A DNA stretch of 64,000 nucleotides, from the NCBI GenBank assembly GCA_965223695.1, contig CBDCXJ010000035.1:65546-129545 (forward strand), given 5' to 3'. The stretch is from JAUVPB01 sp965223695 (GTDB taxonomy: Bacteria; Actinomycetota; Thermoleophilia; Gaiellales; Gaiellaceae). Below the pieces are notes generated by a model that worked only from the letters and a program-made list of their open reading frames with translations, was not told where the DNA came from and did no database searches. Position numbers and translations under genes: made by a program. Positions 37,561 to 46,498 of this stretch are shown here, one piece after another (position 1 is the stretch's first letter; each line of letters opens with the position of its first letter).

Positions 37561-38004
37561 TCAGAATGGAATGTCGTCGTCGTTGCCGTCGGCCTTGCCG
37601 AAGTCGGATGTGTCCGCCGCTACGGCGCCAGCAGGCACGTATTGCGACTGGCCACCGTTCTCGTTGTCCTGACGGCTACCGAGGAACTGCACCGCGTCGG
37701 CAATGATCTCGACGGCCTGACGCTTGGTTCCGTCCTGGGCTTCCCATTCGCGCCAGTCGAGCCGCCCGTCGACGCCAATCTGGCGCCCCTTGCTGAGGTA
37801 CTGGGCGCAGCTCTCGCCCTGACCGCTCCATACAGTCACGTCGAAGTAGTTGGGCTTCTCGCCCCACTCGCCCGTCGCGGAGTCCTTCTGGCGCGTGTTC
37901 ACCGCAATGCGCAGCTTGCACACCGCCGTCCCGCTCGGCGTGTGCCGAAGCTCGGGGTCTCGCGTGAGGTTCCCTACCAACGTAACGCGGTTGATGCTTG
38001 CCAC
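37561..38004 (-). CDS. ssb: Single-stranded DNA-binding protein
   Basis: 147 aa. OB fold: INRVTLVGNLTRDPELRHTP, KLRIAVNTRQKD, YFDVTVWSGQGESCAQYLSK, RLDWREWEAQDGTKRQAVEI. The C-terminal tail ends DDDIPF, the protein-interaction tip that recruits replication and repair enzymes. It lies between rpsF and rpsR as in most bacteria. Confidence 0.96.
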   Translation of the reverse strand: MASINRVTLVGNLTRDPELRHTPSGTAVCKLRIAVNTRQKDSATGEWGEKPNYFDVTVWSGQGESCAQYLSKGRQIGVDGRLDWREWEAQDGTKRQAVEIIADAVQFLGSRQDNENGGQSQYVPAGAVAADTSDFGKADGNDDDIPF

Positions 38005-38033
38005 CGTGTCTCCTCTCCTGCTCGATGTGGGAT

Positions 38034-38363
38034 CTACTCGGTCGACTGCGGCGGTGGCGCCGCGCCGGCCCCGGTTCTTTCGATTCTGCGGACGGCCATG
38101 TGGCGGATGACGCCTTCGGTGATCTTCATCACACGTGTGAGCTCCTCGAGGGCCGCTGGCCCGGAGTCGAATGTGAGCAAGTGATAGAAGGCATCGGTCT
38201 TGTGGTCGATCTCGTACGCGAGCTTTCGCTTGCCCCAGTCAGCCGATTGCATCCAGGCGCCGGACCCGGTCTCGATGATGCTCTTGCAGCGTTCAACGAT
38301 CTCGCCTTGCTGTGTCTCCCCAAGCTCGGCATCGAGCATGAGCAAGACTTCGTAGGGATTCAC
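38034..38363 (-). CDS. rpsF: 30S ribosomal protein bS6
   Basis: 109 aa from GTG 38363 (VNPYEVLLMLDAELGE), preceded by GGAGAG. The open frame upstream has no similarity. Conserved MQSADWGKRKLAYEIDHKTD and YHLLTFDS. It is first gene of the rpsF-ssb-rpsR-rplI operon. Confidence 0.94.
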   Translation of the reverse strand: MNPYEVLLMLDAELGETQQGEIVERCKSIIETGSGAWMQSADWGKRKLAYEIDHKTDAFYHLLTFDSGPAALEELTRVMKITEGVIRHMAVRRIERTGAGAAPPPQSTE

Positions 38364-38510
38364 GCTTCCGATCTCTCCTTCCTTTGGTCTTAGGCGGCCC
38401 CACCGTGGTTGCGCCAGCCTCGGAGCAAGCTGTAGGCGCGTGGTGTGGCAGGAAGTAGGCCGAGTATAGCCTCCGAATCGCACTTGCCTTTGTAGGGGTG
38501 TCATGGAAGA

Positions 38511-38966
38511 GTGCCGTGGATGAAACGTCTTCTCGCGCTCGGTTTCGGAGCCCTGGTCGGTCTTGTGACGATCAGGCTCATCCGCCGCCGCCGCAAAGCA
38601 CGCGCGGAGGACTCAGAGCCAACGGGCGAGTCAGCGGAAGCGTCCGATCAAGCGGCCGCGCTCCGACGCAAGCTCGACGAAGTACGAGAGCGTGAGGGCG
38701 ACACGGTCGGTCCGGCGCGCGTCGACGAGGATGTGGCAGGCGAGGAGCTTGAGCCCGATCTGACAGCCAAGGGAGCGGTCGCGGCAGGCGACGCCGGAAA
38801 TGGCGCTACGACGCACGAGAGACCCGCGAGTGGCGCCGACGCGGCGCCGAGTGCCACGGACTCAGCGCCGCCGAGCCCCGCGGAGCTGAGTGAGAGGCGC
38901 GCGCGCGCGCACGGGCGCGCGCGCGAGGCCGCTGAGTCGATGCGCGACGGCGACGCCTCAGACTGA
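38511..38966 (+). CDS. Small membrane-anchored hypothetical protein
   Basis: 151 aa. One N-terminal hydrophobic helix (LLALGFGALVGLVTI) followed by RLIRRRRKAR, so the rest is probably cytoplasmic. Residues ~45-70 may form a short coiled coil (ALRRKLDEVREREG), then a low-complexity Ala/Gly/Ser/Glu region. GTG 38511 or ATG 38520 could start it; GGAAGA is upstream. No family recognised. Confidence 0.55.
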   Translation: MPWMKRLLALGFGALVGLVTIRLIRRRRKARAEDSEPTGESAEASDQAAALRRKLDEVREREGDTVGPARVDEDVAGEELEPDLTAKGAVAAGDAGNGATTHERPASGADAAPSATDSAPPSPAELSERRARAHGRAREAAESMRDGDASD

Positions 38967-38988
38967 GCGCGCCTACCCGCTGCGCGGT

Positions 38989-39867
38989 CTAGTTCTCGTC
39001 GAGGTAGCCGATCGAGCGCATCCGGACCTGCAGTAGCCGGATCGCCTCTTCGTAAAAGCCGGTCGGCTCGACCCCGTAGCCGGCGATGACCTGGTCGTGC
39101 ATGTCGGCCGCAAACGCGGCCTCGTGCATGTTCGAGGCCACCATCGCGAACTCATCGAGGATGGCGTCGACCCATCCGCGGGCCTCCTCCTTCTCGGTCA
39201 GAACCTCGCGGATGTAGGAGACGCCGATTCCGATATGCCTGGCTTCGTCGCGCGCGACCAGGCGTTGGCCCTTCGTCAGGCCCGGGAAATCGCCGAACTT
39301 CTCGTACTGCCCGGCCGTCAGGTTCTGCGCCGTGCGGGCGCCCACGCCCTCGGCCAGGATGTGGTACGAGACGACCGCCTTCACGTAGTCCTCTTCGCTG
39401 CCGGTCCGCGCGAGGTTCTGGATCTTGGCGTCGAGCTCGCCGTAGAGGCTGTCGGAGATGATGTCCCGGTTTGCGTCGGCGACATCGCGAATCGCCTCGA
39501 AGCCACCGCGCACGCCAAAGACCTCTTCATACACGCGCAGCACGCTCTGGAGGTGGCGGTGCTCGTCGGCGACCTGCGTCGCGATCAACAGCTGCATCTC
39601 GTAGTGCGGCGCGTGCTGGAGGAAGGGTGCGAGCAGGCTCGCGACGTTGAACTCGGCGTGGAAGCGGTGCGCGAACGCCCAGATGAAGCCGTCGCGGGCG
39701 TCGTCGTCGAGCGCGGCAAAGCTGGCCGCGTCGGTCGTGAGCTCGAGCTCGAGCGGCGACCACTGGTGCGCCTCCCAGTGCTTGTAGAGCGAGCTGTACG
39801 TACCCTTGTGCTGCTCCAGCTCGTCGTTGCCGAAGTCAGTGGGCGCCACGCTCTCTGGGCTCGCCAT
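38989..39867 (-). CDS. R2-like ferritin-fold di-iron protein
   Basis: 292 aa, all-helical. Potential metal ligands in ferritin-like order: Glu in FHAEFNVAS, ExxH in VADEHRHLQSVL, Glu in YHILAEGVGARTA and ExxH in ARDEARHIGIG. This matches the ribonucleotide-reductase R2 superfamily, but the length and absence of an R1 gene nearby favour an R2-like oxidase or oxygenase over true NrdB. The radical-site Tyr cannot be assigned with confidence. It neighbours an iron-uptake operon. Confidence 0.75.
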   Translation of the reverse strand: MASPESVAPTDFGNDELEQHKGTYSSLYKHWEAHQWSPLELELTTDAASFAALDDDARDGFIWAFAHRFHAEFNVASLLAPFLQHAPHYEMQLLIATQVADEHRHLQSVLRVYEEVFGVRGGFEAIRDVADANRDIISDSLYGELDAKIQNLARTGSEEDYVKAVVSYHILAEGVGARTAQNLTAGQYEKFGDFPGLTKGQRLVARDEARHIGIGVSYIREVLTEKEEARGWVDAILDEFAMVASNMHEAAFAADMHDQVIAGYGVEPTGFYEEAIRLLQVRMRSIGYLDEN

Positions 39868-39971
39868 CAGCCGACGATCCTAAACGAGCGCGAGGGCCAG
39901 GCAAAGCCACATCCGCTTGCAAGGCCCGCAACCGGTCGCCGAGCCGCCCGACCTGACCGTCGAGCGACCCG

Positions 39972-41561
39972 CTAGCCGGGCGAGCCGAGCGCGCTGGCGC
40001 GGCGGCCGGTTACGAGCCACACAAACGGGACGGCCACCGCGATCAGGAGCAGCGCCGGCAGCGCCGCGCGCGAGTACGAGCCGATCTCGGTGAACTTCCA
40101 GACCTCGGTTGCCAGCGTCTCGAAGCCGATCGGACGCAACAGAAGTGTTGCCGGAAGCTCCTTCAGCGTGCTGAGGAAAACGAGCGTCGCGCCGGCCAGA
40201 AGCCCGGGCCGCGCGAGCGGCAATGTGATGCTCGCCGCCACACGCAGTGGCCGTCGCCCCAGGCTGCGGGCGGCCTCCTCGACGCGCGGGTTGACCTGCT
40301 GCAGCGCCGACGAGGAGCCCGCGAGTGCCTGTGGGAGAAAGCGAATCACGTACGCGATCAAGAGCAGCCCGAGCGTCTGGTAGATCGGGCCTCCGTAGCG
40401 CACGGCGAAGAACACGAGCGCCAGGGCGATCACGATTCCCGGCAGCGCGTTCGGTGTGTAGGCGGCGCGCTCGAGCAGTGCGCCGGTGCGCCGACCGCGC
40501 CGCGCGAGAACGGCGATGGGAAGCGATGCGACAAGGGCGGCGCCGGCCGCGGCCGCCGCGACGCCGACAGAGCCTCCCAGAGCGCTCCAGGCAACGTCGA
40601 GCGGTTCGCTGCGTGCGAGCATTCGTTCGAGCCAGTAGCCAAGTACGGCCAGCGGCACGAGCAGGAAGAAGCCGATCATCAGCCAGCAGAAGCCGAGCGC
40701 GGGAACCCGCCAGCGCCCGAGCGGAATCGGCCGCGCCGGGCGGCCGACGCCCGGGCCGAGCCTGAACCGATGCCCGCCACGTTGCGAGCGGCGCTCTCCG
40801 AACAGCACCAGCGTTGTCAACGCGACGAGCACGAGGCCGAGGACGGCGGCCGGCGTGCGGTCGAACAGCGAGAGGTACTGCAGGTACATCGCCCGCGTCA
40901 GGGAGTCGTACTGCATCAGCGCCACGGCTCCGAAGTCCGACAGCACGTAGAGCGCGGCGAGCAGACTGGCGGCGCCGATCGCAGGCCGAAGCATCGGCAA
41001 GGTCACGTGAACGAACGTCGAGCGGGTCGAGTGACCGAGCCCGCGCGAGGCCTCCTCGAGGCCCGGGTCGACCGAGCGAAGCGCGGCCGCACAGAGGAGA
41101 AAGACGTACGGGTAGGTCGAGAGCGTGAGTGCAAGGAGCGCGCCGGGGAAGCCGAATATCTCTGGGATCCGCTCGACGCCGAACGGACCCGAAAGCGCTT
41201 GCTGGAGCAAGCCCCGCGGGCCGAAGGCTCCGAGCAGTGCCAGCGCAGCCACGTAGCTCGGGATCACGATCGGCAGCGCCGCGAGCACGGCGATCAGCCG
41301 ACGGCCCGGCAGGTCGGTTCGCGTCACCAGCCACGCCAGGGGAACGCCGATAGCGATCGCGCAGGCAACGACTGCCGCCACGAGCACGAGGGTCGAGACG
41401 AGGACGTCGGCGGTGCCGGAGCGGGTAAGCACCGACCACGCATCGGTCCCGCCCTGGATCGCCCGGACGAGGAGGTAGACGACCGGCAAGACGGCCAGCG
41501 CCGCGACGATCATCGCGGCCAACCCGAGCGGGCCTCGAGCCAGCCCGAAGCGCGTGCTCAC
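39972..41561 (-). CDS. fbpB: Fe3+ ABC transporter permease (two fused domains)
   Basis: 529 aa, about 12 membrane helices with two copies of the EAA loop region: PGLEEASRGLGHSTRSTFVH in the first half and PRVEEAARSLGRRPLRVAAS in the second. The duplicated single-chain permease is typical of FbpB/HitB. Its start overlaps the stop of the binding-protein gene by 4 bp. Confidence 0.92.
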   Translation of the reverse strand: MSTRFGLARGPLGLAAMIVAALAVLPVVYLLVRAIQGGTDAWSVLTRSGTADVLVSTLVLVAAVVACAIAIGVPLAWLVTRTDLPGRRLIAVLAALPIVIPSYVAALALLGAFGPRGLLQQALSGPFGVERIPEIFGFPGALLALTLSTYPYVFLLCAAALRSVDPGLEEASRGLGHSTRSTFVHVTLPMLRPAIGAASLLAALYVLSDFGAVALMQYDSLTRAMYLQYLSLFDRTPAAVLGLVLVALTTLVLFGERRSQRGGHRFRLGPGVGRPARPIPLGRWRVPALGFCWLMIGFFLLVPLAVLGYWLERMLARSEPLDVAWSALGGSVGVAAAAAGAALVASLPIAVLARRGRRTGALLERAAYTPNALPGIVIALALVFFAVRYGGPIYQTLGLLLIAYVIRFLPQALAGSSSALQQVNPRVEEAARSLGRRPLRVAASITLPLARPGLLAGATLVFLSTLKELPATLLLRPIGFETLATEVWKFTEIGSYSRAALPALLLIAVAVPFVWLVTGRRASALGSPG

Positions 41562-42634
41562 GACGTCAGGCCGACCTCGTTCAACAGCTCGAGCGTGGCC
41601 TCGAGCTCGGGGCCGAGCTCGTCGAGCGAGATGTCGGGGCCCTGCAGCTCCGCGAGCCCGGGCAGTCCCTCTCGCGCCTGGATTCCGCCGGCCAGAGGAA
41701 ACTCGGCCTCCTCCGCCGTGTCCCTATAGAAGCGTTGGCCCTCATCCGAGACCAGGAACGCGACCAGTGCTTGCGCACCGGGAGAGTCGGCTGAACCCGC
41801 CAGGACGCCGGCGCCTGCGACGTTCACGAGAGCTCCCGGGTCGTCGCCCTCGAAGAAGTGATTCGCGATCGGGGCGTCGGGTCGCTCGGCGAGTACGAGG
41901 TGGAGGTAGTAGTGGTTGACGAGACCGACGTCGATCTCGCCCGCGGCGGCCGCCTCGACCGTTGGCGTGTTCTTCTGATACAGCTTGGGATCGTTGGCCG
42001 CGATGCCCTCGAGCCACTCGCGCGTGCGCTCCTCGCCCGCGGTCAGTCGCATCGCGGTGACGAAGGCTTGGAACGAGGCGTTTGTGGGAGGAAGGCCAAT
42101 CCTGCCGCGCCACTCCGGCTCAGCGAGGCTCCAGACGTCGCGTGGCAGCTCCGTCTCCTCGAGCGCCTCGGTGTTGTACACGAGCACGCGCGAGCGGCCC
42201 GAGGTGCCGATCCACATGCCCTCGGCGTCTCGGTAGCGCGCGTCGACGCGCGCGAGCGCCTCCTGTGGCAGGGTCGCGAGCAGGCCCTCTTCTGCCAAGG
42301 CGCCCAGGCTCCCGGCGTCCTGGGCGAAGAACACGTCCGCCGGTGTGCGCGAGCCCTCTTCGAGCAGGGTTGCGGCCAGCTCGGCGCTTCCGCCGTAGCG
42401 CACCTCGACCTCGATCCCGGTCGCTTGCTCGAACTGTGCGAAGAGCGGCTCGACGATCTCTTCTTCACGCCCTGAGTAGACCGTGATCTTCTCGTCGGAG
42501 CCTGCGCTCGCCTCGGTGCCGGAGCCCGAGCCCGGGTTGTCCCCGCCGCATGCTGCCAGCACGGCGATCGTCAGGACGGCGATGGCGCTCGCGACAATCG
42601 CGACACGGCGGCCCTCTGCCCTCGCCCTACGCAT
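41558..42634 (-). CDS. fbpA: Fe3+-binding lipoprotein of ABC transporter
   Basis: 358 aa from ATG 42634. Lipobox VLAACGG anchors it to the membrane. Mature part: ITVYSGREEEIVEPLFAQFE, VRYGGSAELAATLLEEG, FFAQDAGSLGALAEEGLL, and GLVNHYYLHLVLAE with the tyrosine pair that coordinates ferric iron in FbpA proteins. Two palindromic operator-like sites lie 59-105 bp upstream of the start. Confidence 0.92.
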   Translation of the reverse strand: MRRARAEGRRVAIVASAIAVLTIAVLAACGGDNPGSGSGTEASAGSDEKITVYSGREEEIVEPLFAQFEQATGIEVEVRYGGSAELAATLLEEGSRTPADVFFAQDAGSLGALAEEGLLATLPQEALARVDARYRDAEGMWIGTSGRSRVLVYNTEALEETELPRDVWSLAEPEWRGRIGLPPTNASFQAFVTAMRLTAGEERTREWLEGIAANDPKLYQKNTPTVEAAAAGEIDVGLVNHYYLHLVLAERPDAPIANHFFEGDDPGALVNVAGAGVLAGSADSPGAQALVAFLVSDEGQRFYRDTAEEAEFPLAGGIQAREGLPGLAELQGPDISLDELGPELEATLELLNEVGLTS

Positions 42635-42692
42635 AGGTCGGGGGTGACGGAGTCGCTGGAGCTCGGCTGGCGGCATCAGGTGTCCTCTACTC

Positions 42693-42739
42693 GTAAGGGC
42701 CGCCTTCCAAAAGGCCTATCACTGCAAGGGGAGCCTTAC
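42693..42739. promoter_or_regulatory. Two operator-like palindromes upstream of fbpA
   Basis: 42693-42708 (GTAAGG-N4-CCTTCC) and 42724-42739 (GCAAGG-N4-CCTTAC) each match GTAAGG-N4-CCTTAC with one mismatch; centres are 31 bp apart, about three helical turns. They occupy the short gap between fbpC and fbpA. Probably a metal-responsive repressor site for fbpAB. Confidence 0.65.
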
Positions 42740-42755
42740 CAAAGACCGGAGCTCG

Positions 42756-43778
42756 CTACGCGGATGTGAACACGGTGACCGGCGCCTCGTGCGGCAGCAC
42801 GCGAACCCGGTCGCCCAGCCGTGCGAGCTCTGTCGACGGACGCTGCGAGACGAGCGCCGTGCCGTCGTCGAACTCGACGCCGTAGAACACGTCGTGACCT
42901 CTGAACTCACGGCGTACGACCTGGGCGGCACCGCCTGGGTCGGGCTCGAGCGCCAGCGTCTCGGGTCGTATCAGCACGTCGACCTGCGCCCGCGCGTGTG
43001 GTGCCCGCAGCGGGAACTTGCCGAGCTGCGTCTCGACATGGCCGTTTGCGACATAGCCCGGCACGAAGTTGGCGGGCCCGACGAACTCGGCGGCCCAGCG
43101 CGTCGACGGGGCGTGGTAGAGGTCCTCGGGCCGGCCGCTCTGCACGATCTCACCCTCGTGCATGAGCGCGATTCGATCAGAGAGCGAGAACGCCTCTTCC
43201 CGATCGTGTGTCACGAGCAGCACCGTCACGCCGATCGAGCGCAGCACGCGGGCGAGCTCGTCGCGCATCGATGAGCGAAGCAGCGGGTCGATGTTGCTCC
43301 AGGGCTCGTCGAGGAGAATGACCCTGGGCCCGGGTGCGAGCGCGCGCGCGAGCGCGACGCGTTGCTGCTGGCCGCCCGATAGCTCGCCCGGGAAGCGAGC
43401 ACCGAGCCCACACATGCCAACGACCGCGAGCACGGCCGGAACACGTCGCTCGCGTTCGCGCCTTGCGAGCCCGTAGCCGACGTTGTCGGAAACGGTCAGG
43501 TGGGGGAAGAGTGCGTAGTCCTGAAAAACCATGCCAACCTGCCGGTGCTCGGGCGCGACGGATGCACTCGGCGTGGCGACGGCGACGTCGTCGAGCGAGA
43601 TCGTGCCCGTGTCGGGAAGCTCGAAACCTGCCAGCAGCCGAAGCAGCGTCGTCTTGCCGCACCCGCTCGGTCCGAGCAGCGCGACGATCTCGCCGGAGGC
43701 GATCTCGAGCTCGGCACGTCGAACGGCCTCGACGTCGCCAAAGGACTTGCTGATATCTCGCAGAGTGATCGTCGCCAC
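42756..43778 (-). CDS. fbpC: Fe3+ ABC transporter ATP-binding protein
   Basis: 340 aa. Walker A LLGPSGCGKTTLLRLLAG, signature PGELSGGQQQRVALARALA, Walker B RVILLDEPWSNID, switch His in LLVTHDREEAFSLSD. A C-terminal TOBE-like domain (~240-340) is present as in FbpC/PotA-type subunits. It starts with GTG 43778, and an operator-like palindrome begins only 4 bp upstream of it. Confidence 0.93.
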   Translation of the reverse strand: MATITLRDISKSFGDVEAVRRAELEIASGEIVALLGPSGCGKTTLLRLLAGFELPDTGTISLDDVAVATPSASVAPEHRQVGMVFQDYALFPHLTVSDNVGYGLARRERERRVPAVLAVVGMCGLGARFPGELSGGQQQRVALARALAPGPRVILLDEPWSNIDPLLRSSMRDELARVLRSIGVTVLLVTHDREEAFSLSDRIALMHEGEIVQSGRPEDLYHAPSTRWAAEFVGPANFVPGYVANGHVETQLGKFPLRAPHARAQVDVLIRPETLALEPDPGGAAQVVRREFRGHDVFYGVEFDDGTALVSQRPSTELARLGDRVRVLPHEAPVTVFTSA

Positions 43779-43781
43779 GAT

Positions 43782-43833
43782 GTAAGGGTCACCTTACCGC
43801 CAGGGTGCGGCCTTCTTGTAAGGGTCGCCTTAC
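43782..43833. promoter_or_regulatory. Two perfect operator-like palindromes upstream of fbpC
   Basis: 43782-43797 and 43818-43833 are both perfect GTAAGG-N4-CCTTAC (spacers GTCA and GTCG), 36 bp apart. The first covers the ribosome-binding region of fbpC. With the two fbpA sites this gives four copies confined to the iron transporter, suggesting a DtxR/MntR-like or other metal repressor; the family is not established. Confidence 0.72.
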
Positions 43834-43937
43834 CGCGTGTCACCCAGCCCCATCTGCCCCTTTCGGGCATGTCCATCGGCCCTGGGACACCGGGTGTCAC
43901 GGAGTCGCACGCTCCTCGAGCCTGCTACCTTGGGTGC

Positions 43938-44297
43938 ATGCCGCTGGCGATTTTCAGCAGCATCGGGGTGTGGGAGATCCTGATTCTCCTCGCCGTTCTC
44001 ATGCTTCTGTTCGGCTCGAAACGCCTGCCGCAGATGGGTCAGTCGCTCGGGCGCGGTCTACGCGAGTTCAAGGACTCGGTCGGCGACACCGGGCGCGAGC
44101 TCAGGGACGCGATCCAGGAGATGCCGGGCGATGTCCGCGACAGCTTCGAGGGCGAGACGATCGCGGCCGAGGATCCCGCCCCCGTGCAGCAAGCGCTTCC
44201 CTCTAAGGGCCGCACGGTCGAGGCACCGGTTGCGACGCCGGTTGGCGACGCAGCACCGCCGCCGGCGGAGTCCGATCCGGACCAACCGGCGAGCTAG
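43938..44297 (+). CDS. tatA: Sec-independent translocase TatA/E-like protein
   Basis: 119 aa from ATG 43938; upstream frame is only a shadow. The N-terminal membrane helix (VWEILILLAVLMLLFGSKRL) leads to PQMGQSLGRGLREFKDSV, the amphipathic helix with the FG hinge typical of TatA. The C-terminal half is a Pro/Ala-rich acidic tail. It forms the pore for folded, twin-arginine-tagged proteins. The adjacent lysyl-oxidase-like protein at 44535 has a Tat-compatible SRRRLLG signal. Confidence 0.9.
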   Translation: MPLAIFSSIGVWEILILLAVLMLLFGSKRLPQMGQSLGRGLREFKDSVGDTGRELRDAIQEMPGDVRDSFEGETIAAEDPAPVQQALPSKGRTVEAPVATPVGDAAPPPAESDPDQPAS

Positions 44298-44387
44298 GCG
44301 CCGACCTCACTCCTGGAGCGCGGGTGCGTCGCGCGCTCGTCGCCTTGGGCGCCTCGGCGTTGGTCGCCGTGCGCGCCTCAACGGAAA

Positions 44388-44466
44388 GGTAATGCGGGGA
44401 GCCCCTGCATGGGAGGTGGTTGAGAAGCCTGCGGCAACTTCCCAACCTTATGAGGCTCCCCGCGCG
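44388..44466. ncRNA. Structured RNA or cruciform element (unclassified)
   Basis: Between tatA and the next gene, 44394-44403 (GCGGGGAGCC) pairs perfectly with 44454-44463. Inside, GGTTGAGAAG near 44418 pairs with CTTCCCAACC near 44438 (ten pairs, one wobble) around a 10-nt loop, and CCC/GGG makes a small third hairpin. This predicts a three-way junction on either strand. It does not match a riboswitch class I can name. Strand is unknown. Confidence 0.4.
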
Positions 44467-44534
44467 CTCAGAATTCTACATACGACCGGCGATCCCTCCT
44501 TCGCCGCCGGTCGCGAGCGCGATTCACCTCAAGC

Positions 44535-46382
44535 TCAGCTTGAAAGTTGCACGATCTCGCACGAGGCGGCGACACGATCCACGCGGTCAGCGAGCACCGT
44601 GTCGGTGCCCGAGCCGCACGTGATGATGTCGACCTTGCCGTCGCGGCTCGAGATGCGGTCGTCGCCGCTTCCACCGCGGATCTTGTCGAGACCGGGGCCA
44701 CCGAAGAGGCGGTCGTTGCCGGGGCCGCCGAGGAGCACGTCGTTACCGGCCTTGCCCCGGATCAGGTCGGCTCCACGCCCGCCCTCGATCTTCTCGGCGA
44801 GCTTCCCGCCGCGCAGGATGTCGTCGAACTGCGTCCCGAGCACGATTGCGAAGCGAAGGACCCGAGCGGTTCGCCGCGACTTCGCGGCACCGGCGGCATT
44901 TGCGTTGTAGGCGGTGACCACGACTCGCAGGCGCTTGCCGAGGTCGGCCTTCCGTATACGGTACGTCGGGCGCTTGGCACCGGCGACGTTGCCGCAGGCC
45001 GTCCCTTTGCCCTTCACGCTCTTCTTGGCTGCCTTGCCCGTTGTGCATCGCTGCCAGGTGTACTGGTACGTGAGCTTGGCACCGTCGGGCGCGATCCACG
45101 TTCCCGGAAGGACGCTGAGGACGCCGCCGAGCGCGGCCGGCCCGCTGAGAACGGGCGCCGCGATCGGAACCGGAATCTCGCCGACGCCCAGCATCACGGT
45201 GGCCGGCGCGCTGGTCAGTCGGCGGGTGTCGCGCGTCGTGTAGATGAAGGAGTCGGCTCCCTCGTAGCCCGGGTCGGGTGTGTAGATCGCCTCCGCAGTC
45301 CTGCCCTCGCTCAGCTCGAGCGCGAGCGTGCCGTGCCTGGGCGGGACGAGGATCTTGAACGTCAGCGTGTCGGGCTCGGCCGTCACGTAGCACTCGCCGA
45401 ATCTGAGCGCGCAGCGCTCGCCGATGTCGTTGTCCTTCCAGCCCGCGAACGCGTGCACTTCGGGGCCGATGACCTTGCCGCTAAGCGTCAGCGGCGTCGA
45501 CGCGTTGCGTGGCACCGAGCGCGCGAAGGCCTTTGCCGTCGTGCCCGGGATCATGCGCGGCACCTCGAGCGCATTGTTTGACTCGTCGGTCTCGATCAGA
45601 CGCCCGCCCGGGTTGACGACGGCGCGCAGGACGTACGCGCGGGGGCGGAGGCCGGTGATGTCGATCCACTGGTCTGCGAGCTGGGCGGCGTAGTAGTCGC
45701 CGATTCCCGGCGAGATGCCCATGCGGACGAAGCTCGCCCCCGGCGTGTTCGGGCGGCACCAGTCCTCGCTCTTCGTTCCCGTCCCGCGGAAGTAGGCCTC
45801 CTTGCCGGAGAAGTCGTAGGTGTCGAACATGCAGAAGCCGACCTTGCCGGTGACCCGTTTCTTGCCCTTGGGCAGGAGCAGCTCGTAGCGGGCGGCCAGG
45901 TTGTAGTGCCAGTGCCAGTGGCCGACGGCGTCGGAGTACACGAGCTTGGCACCCTGAAGCGCCTGGGCCAGCGACAGATCGTTGGGAGCGGCGAGCGGCG
46001 AGGGCTCGTCGCTCGCCGGCGGGCGCCCGCCCGGCCAGAGCACCTGCATCAGCGTCTTGCCGCCGTCGATCGAGAAGATGTCGGCCGTGCCGCCGGCATT
46101 CGCGATCACGCTGTCGAAGCGGTAGACGACCCTGTTGTTCTTCTCGTACGCGTCGACGAACACGGCTGGCACGGTTCCCTGGTACGAGGCCGAGATCGTC
46201 GGTAGCAGCGGGTAGAGGTCAGGCTTGGCACCGATCGCGGCGAGCGTGCGGATCGGCACGGTGTTGGCGGCTTCGAGGTGGTGCGCACCCGCCGGCGCGG
46301 CGAGGCCGAGCACGATGAGCAGGGCGGCAAAAACACCGAGCAAGCGGCGTCGCGAATGACGATGGAGGGCGCGTGGGAGCAT
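44535..46382 (-). CDS. Secreted lysyl-oxidase-like protein 1, with Ig-like and RTX-like repeats
   Basis: 615 aa. Signal peptide with SRRRLLG (possible Tat) and cut AGA|HH near residue 33, leaving a mature His-His start. Residues ~50-270 are lysyl-oxidase-like: copper motif GHWHWHY (His ~155/157/159), cofactor-type lysine in GKVGFCMFDTY (~180), tyrosine in GIGDYYAAQLADQWIDITGL (~231), then VNPGGRLIETDESNN. In animal LOX these form the Cu site and the lysine tyrosylquinone. Next comes a cadherin/Ig-like segment with YTPDPGYEGADSFIYTTRD, an Ig-like YQYTWQRC domain, and a C-terminal stretch of GGxGxD-type calcium-binding repeats (NDVLLGGPGNDRLFGGPG). It is last of four paralogues transcribed on the minus strand. 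Confidence 0.78.
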   Translation of the reverse strand: MLPRALHRHSRRRLLGVFAALLIVLGLAAPAGAHHLEAANTVPIRTLAAIGAKPDLYPLLPTISASYQGTVPAVFVDAYEKNNRVVYRFDSVIANAGGTADIFSIDGGKTLMQVLWPGGRPPASDEPSPLAAPNDLSLAQALQGAKLVYSDAVGHWHWHYNLAARYELLLPKGKKRVTGKVGFCMFDTYDFSGKEAYFRGTGTKSEDWCRPNTPGASFVRMGISPGIGDYYAAQLADQWIDITGLRPRAYVLRAVVNPGGRLIETDESNNALEVPRMIPGTTAKAFARSVPRNASTPLTLSGKVIGPEVHAFAGWKDNDIGERCALRFGECYVTAEPDTLTFKILVPPRHGTLALELSEGRTAEAIYTPDPGYEGADSFIYTTRDTRRLTSAPATVMLGVGEIPVPIAAPVLSGPAALGGVLSVLPGTWIAPDGAKLTYQYTWQRCTTGKAAKKSVKGKGTACGNVAGAKRPTYRIRKADLGKRLRVVVTAYNANAAGAAKSRRTARVLRFAIVLGTQFDDILRGGKLAEKIEGGRGADLIRGKAGNDVLLGGPGNDRLFGGPGLDKIRGGSGDDRISSRDGKVDIITCGSGTDTVLADRVDRVAASCEIVQLSS

Positions 46383-46498
46383 CGAGTTGTATCGGGCCGC
46401 AGCAGTCGTGATATAGCCGAGGCCGGCCTGGCCGGCAAGAGGGGCGGCCCCCGATCGGGGGATACGTCGCGGGACGCCTCCTGCCCTGGTCGCTGGGT

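Noticed and set aside
44388..44466. Known riboswitch (SAM, ydaO, Mn2+ or cobalamin type)
   Set aside because: Some short words look similar but the conserved cores of those classes are absent.
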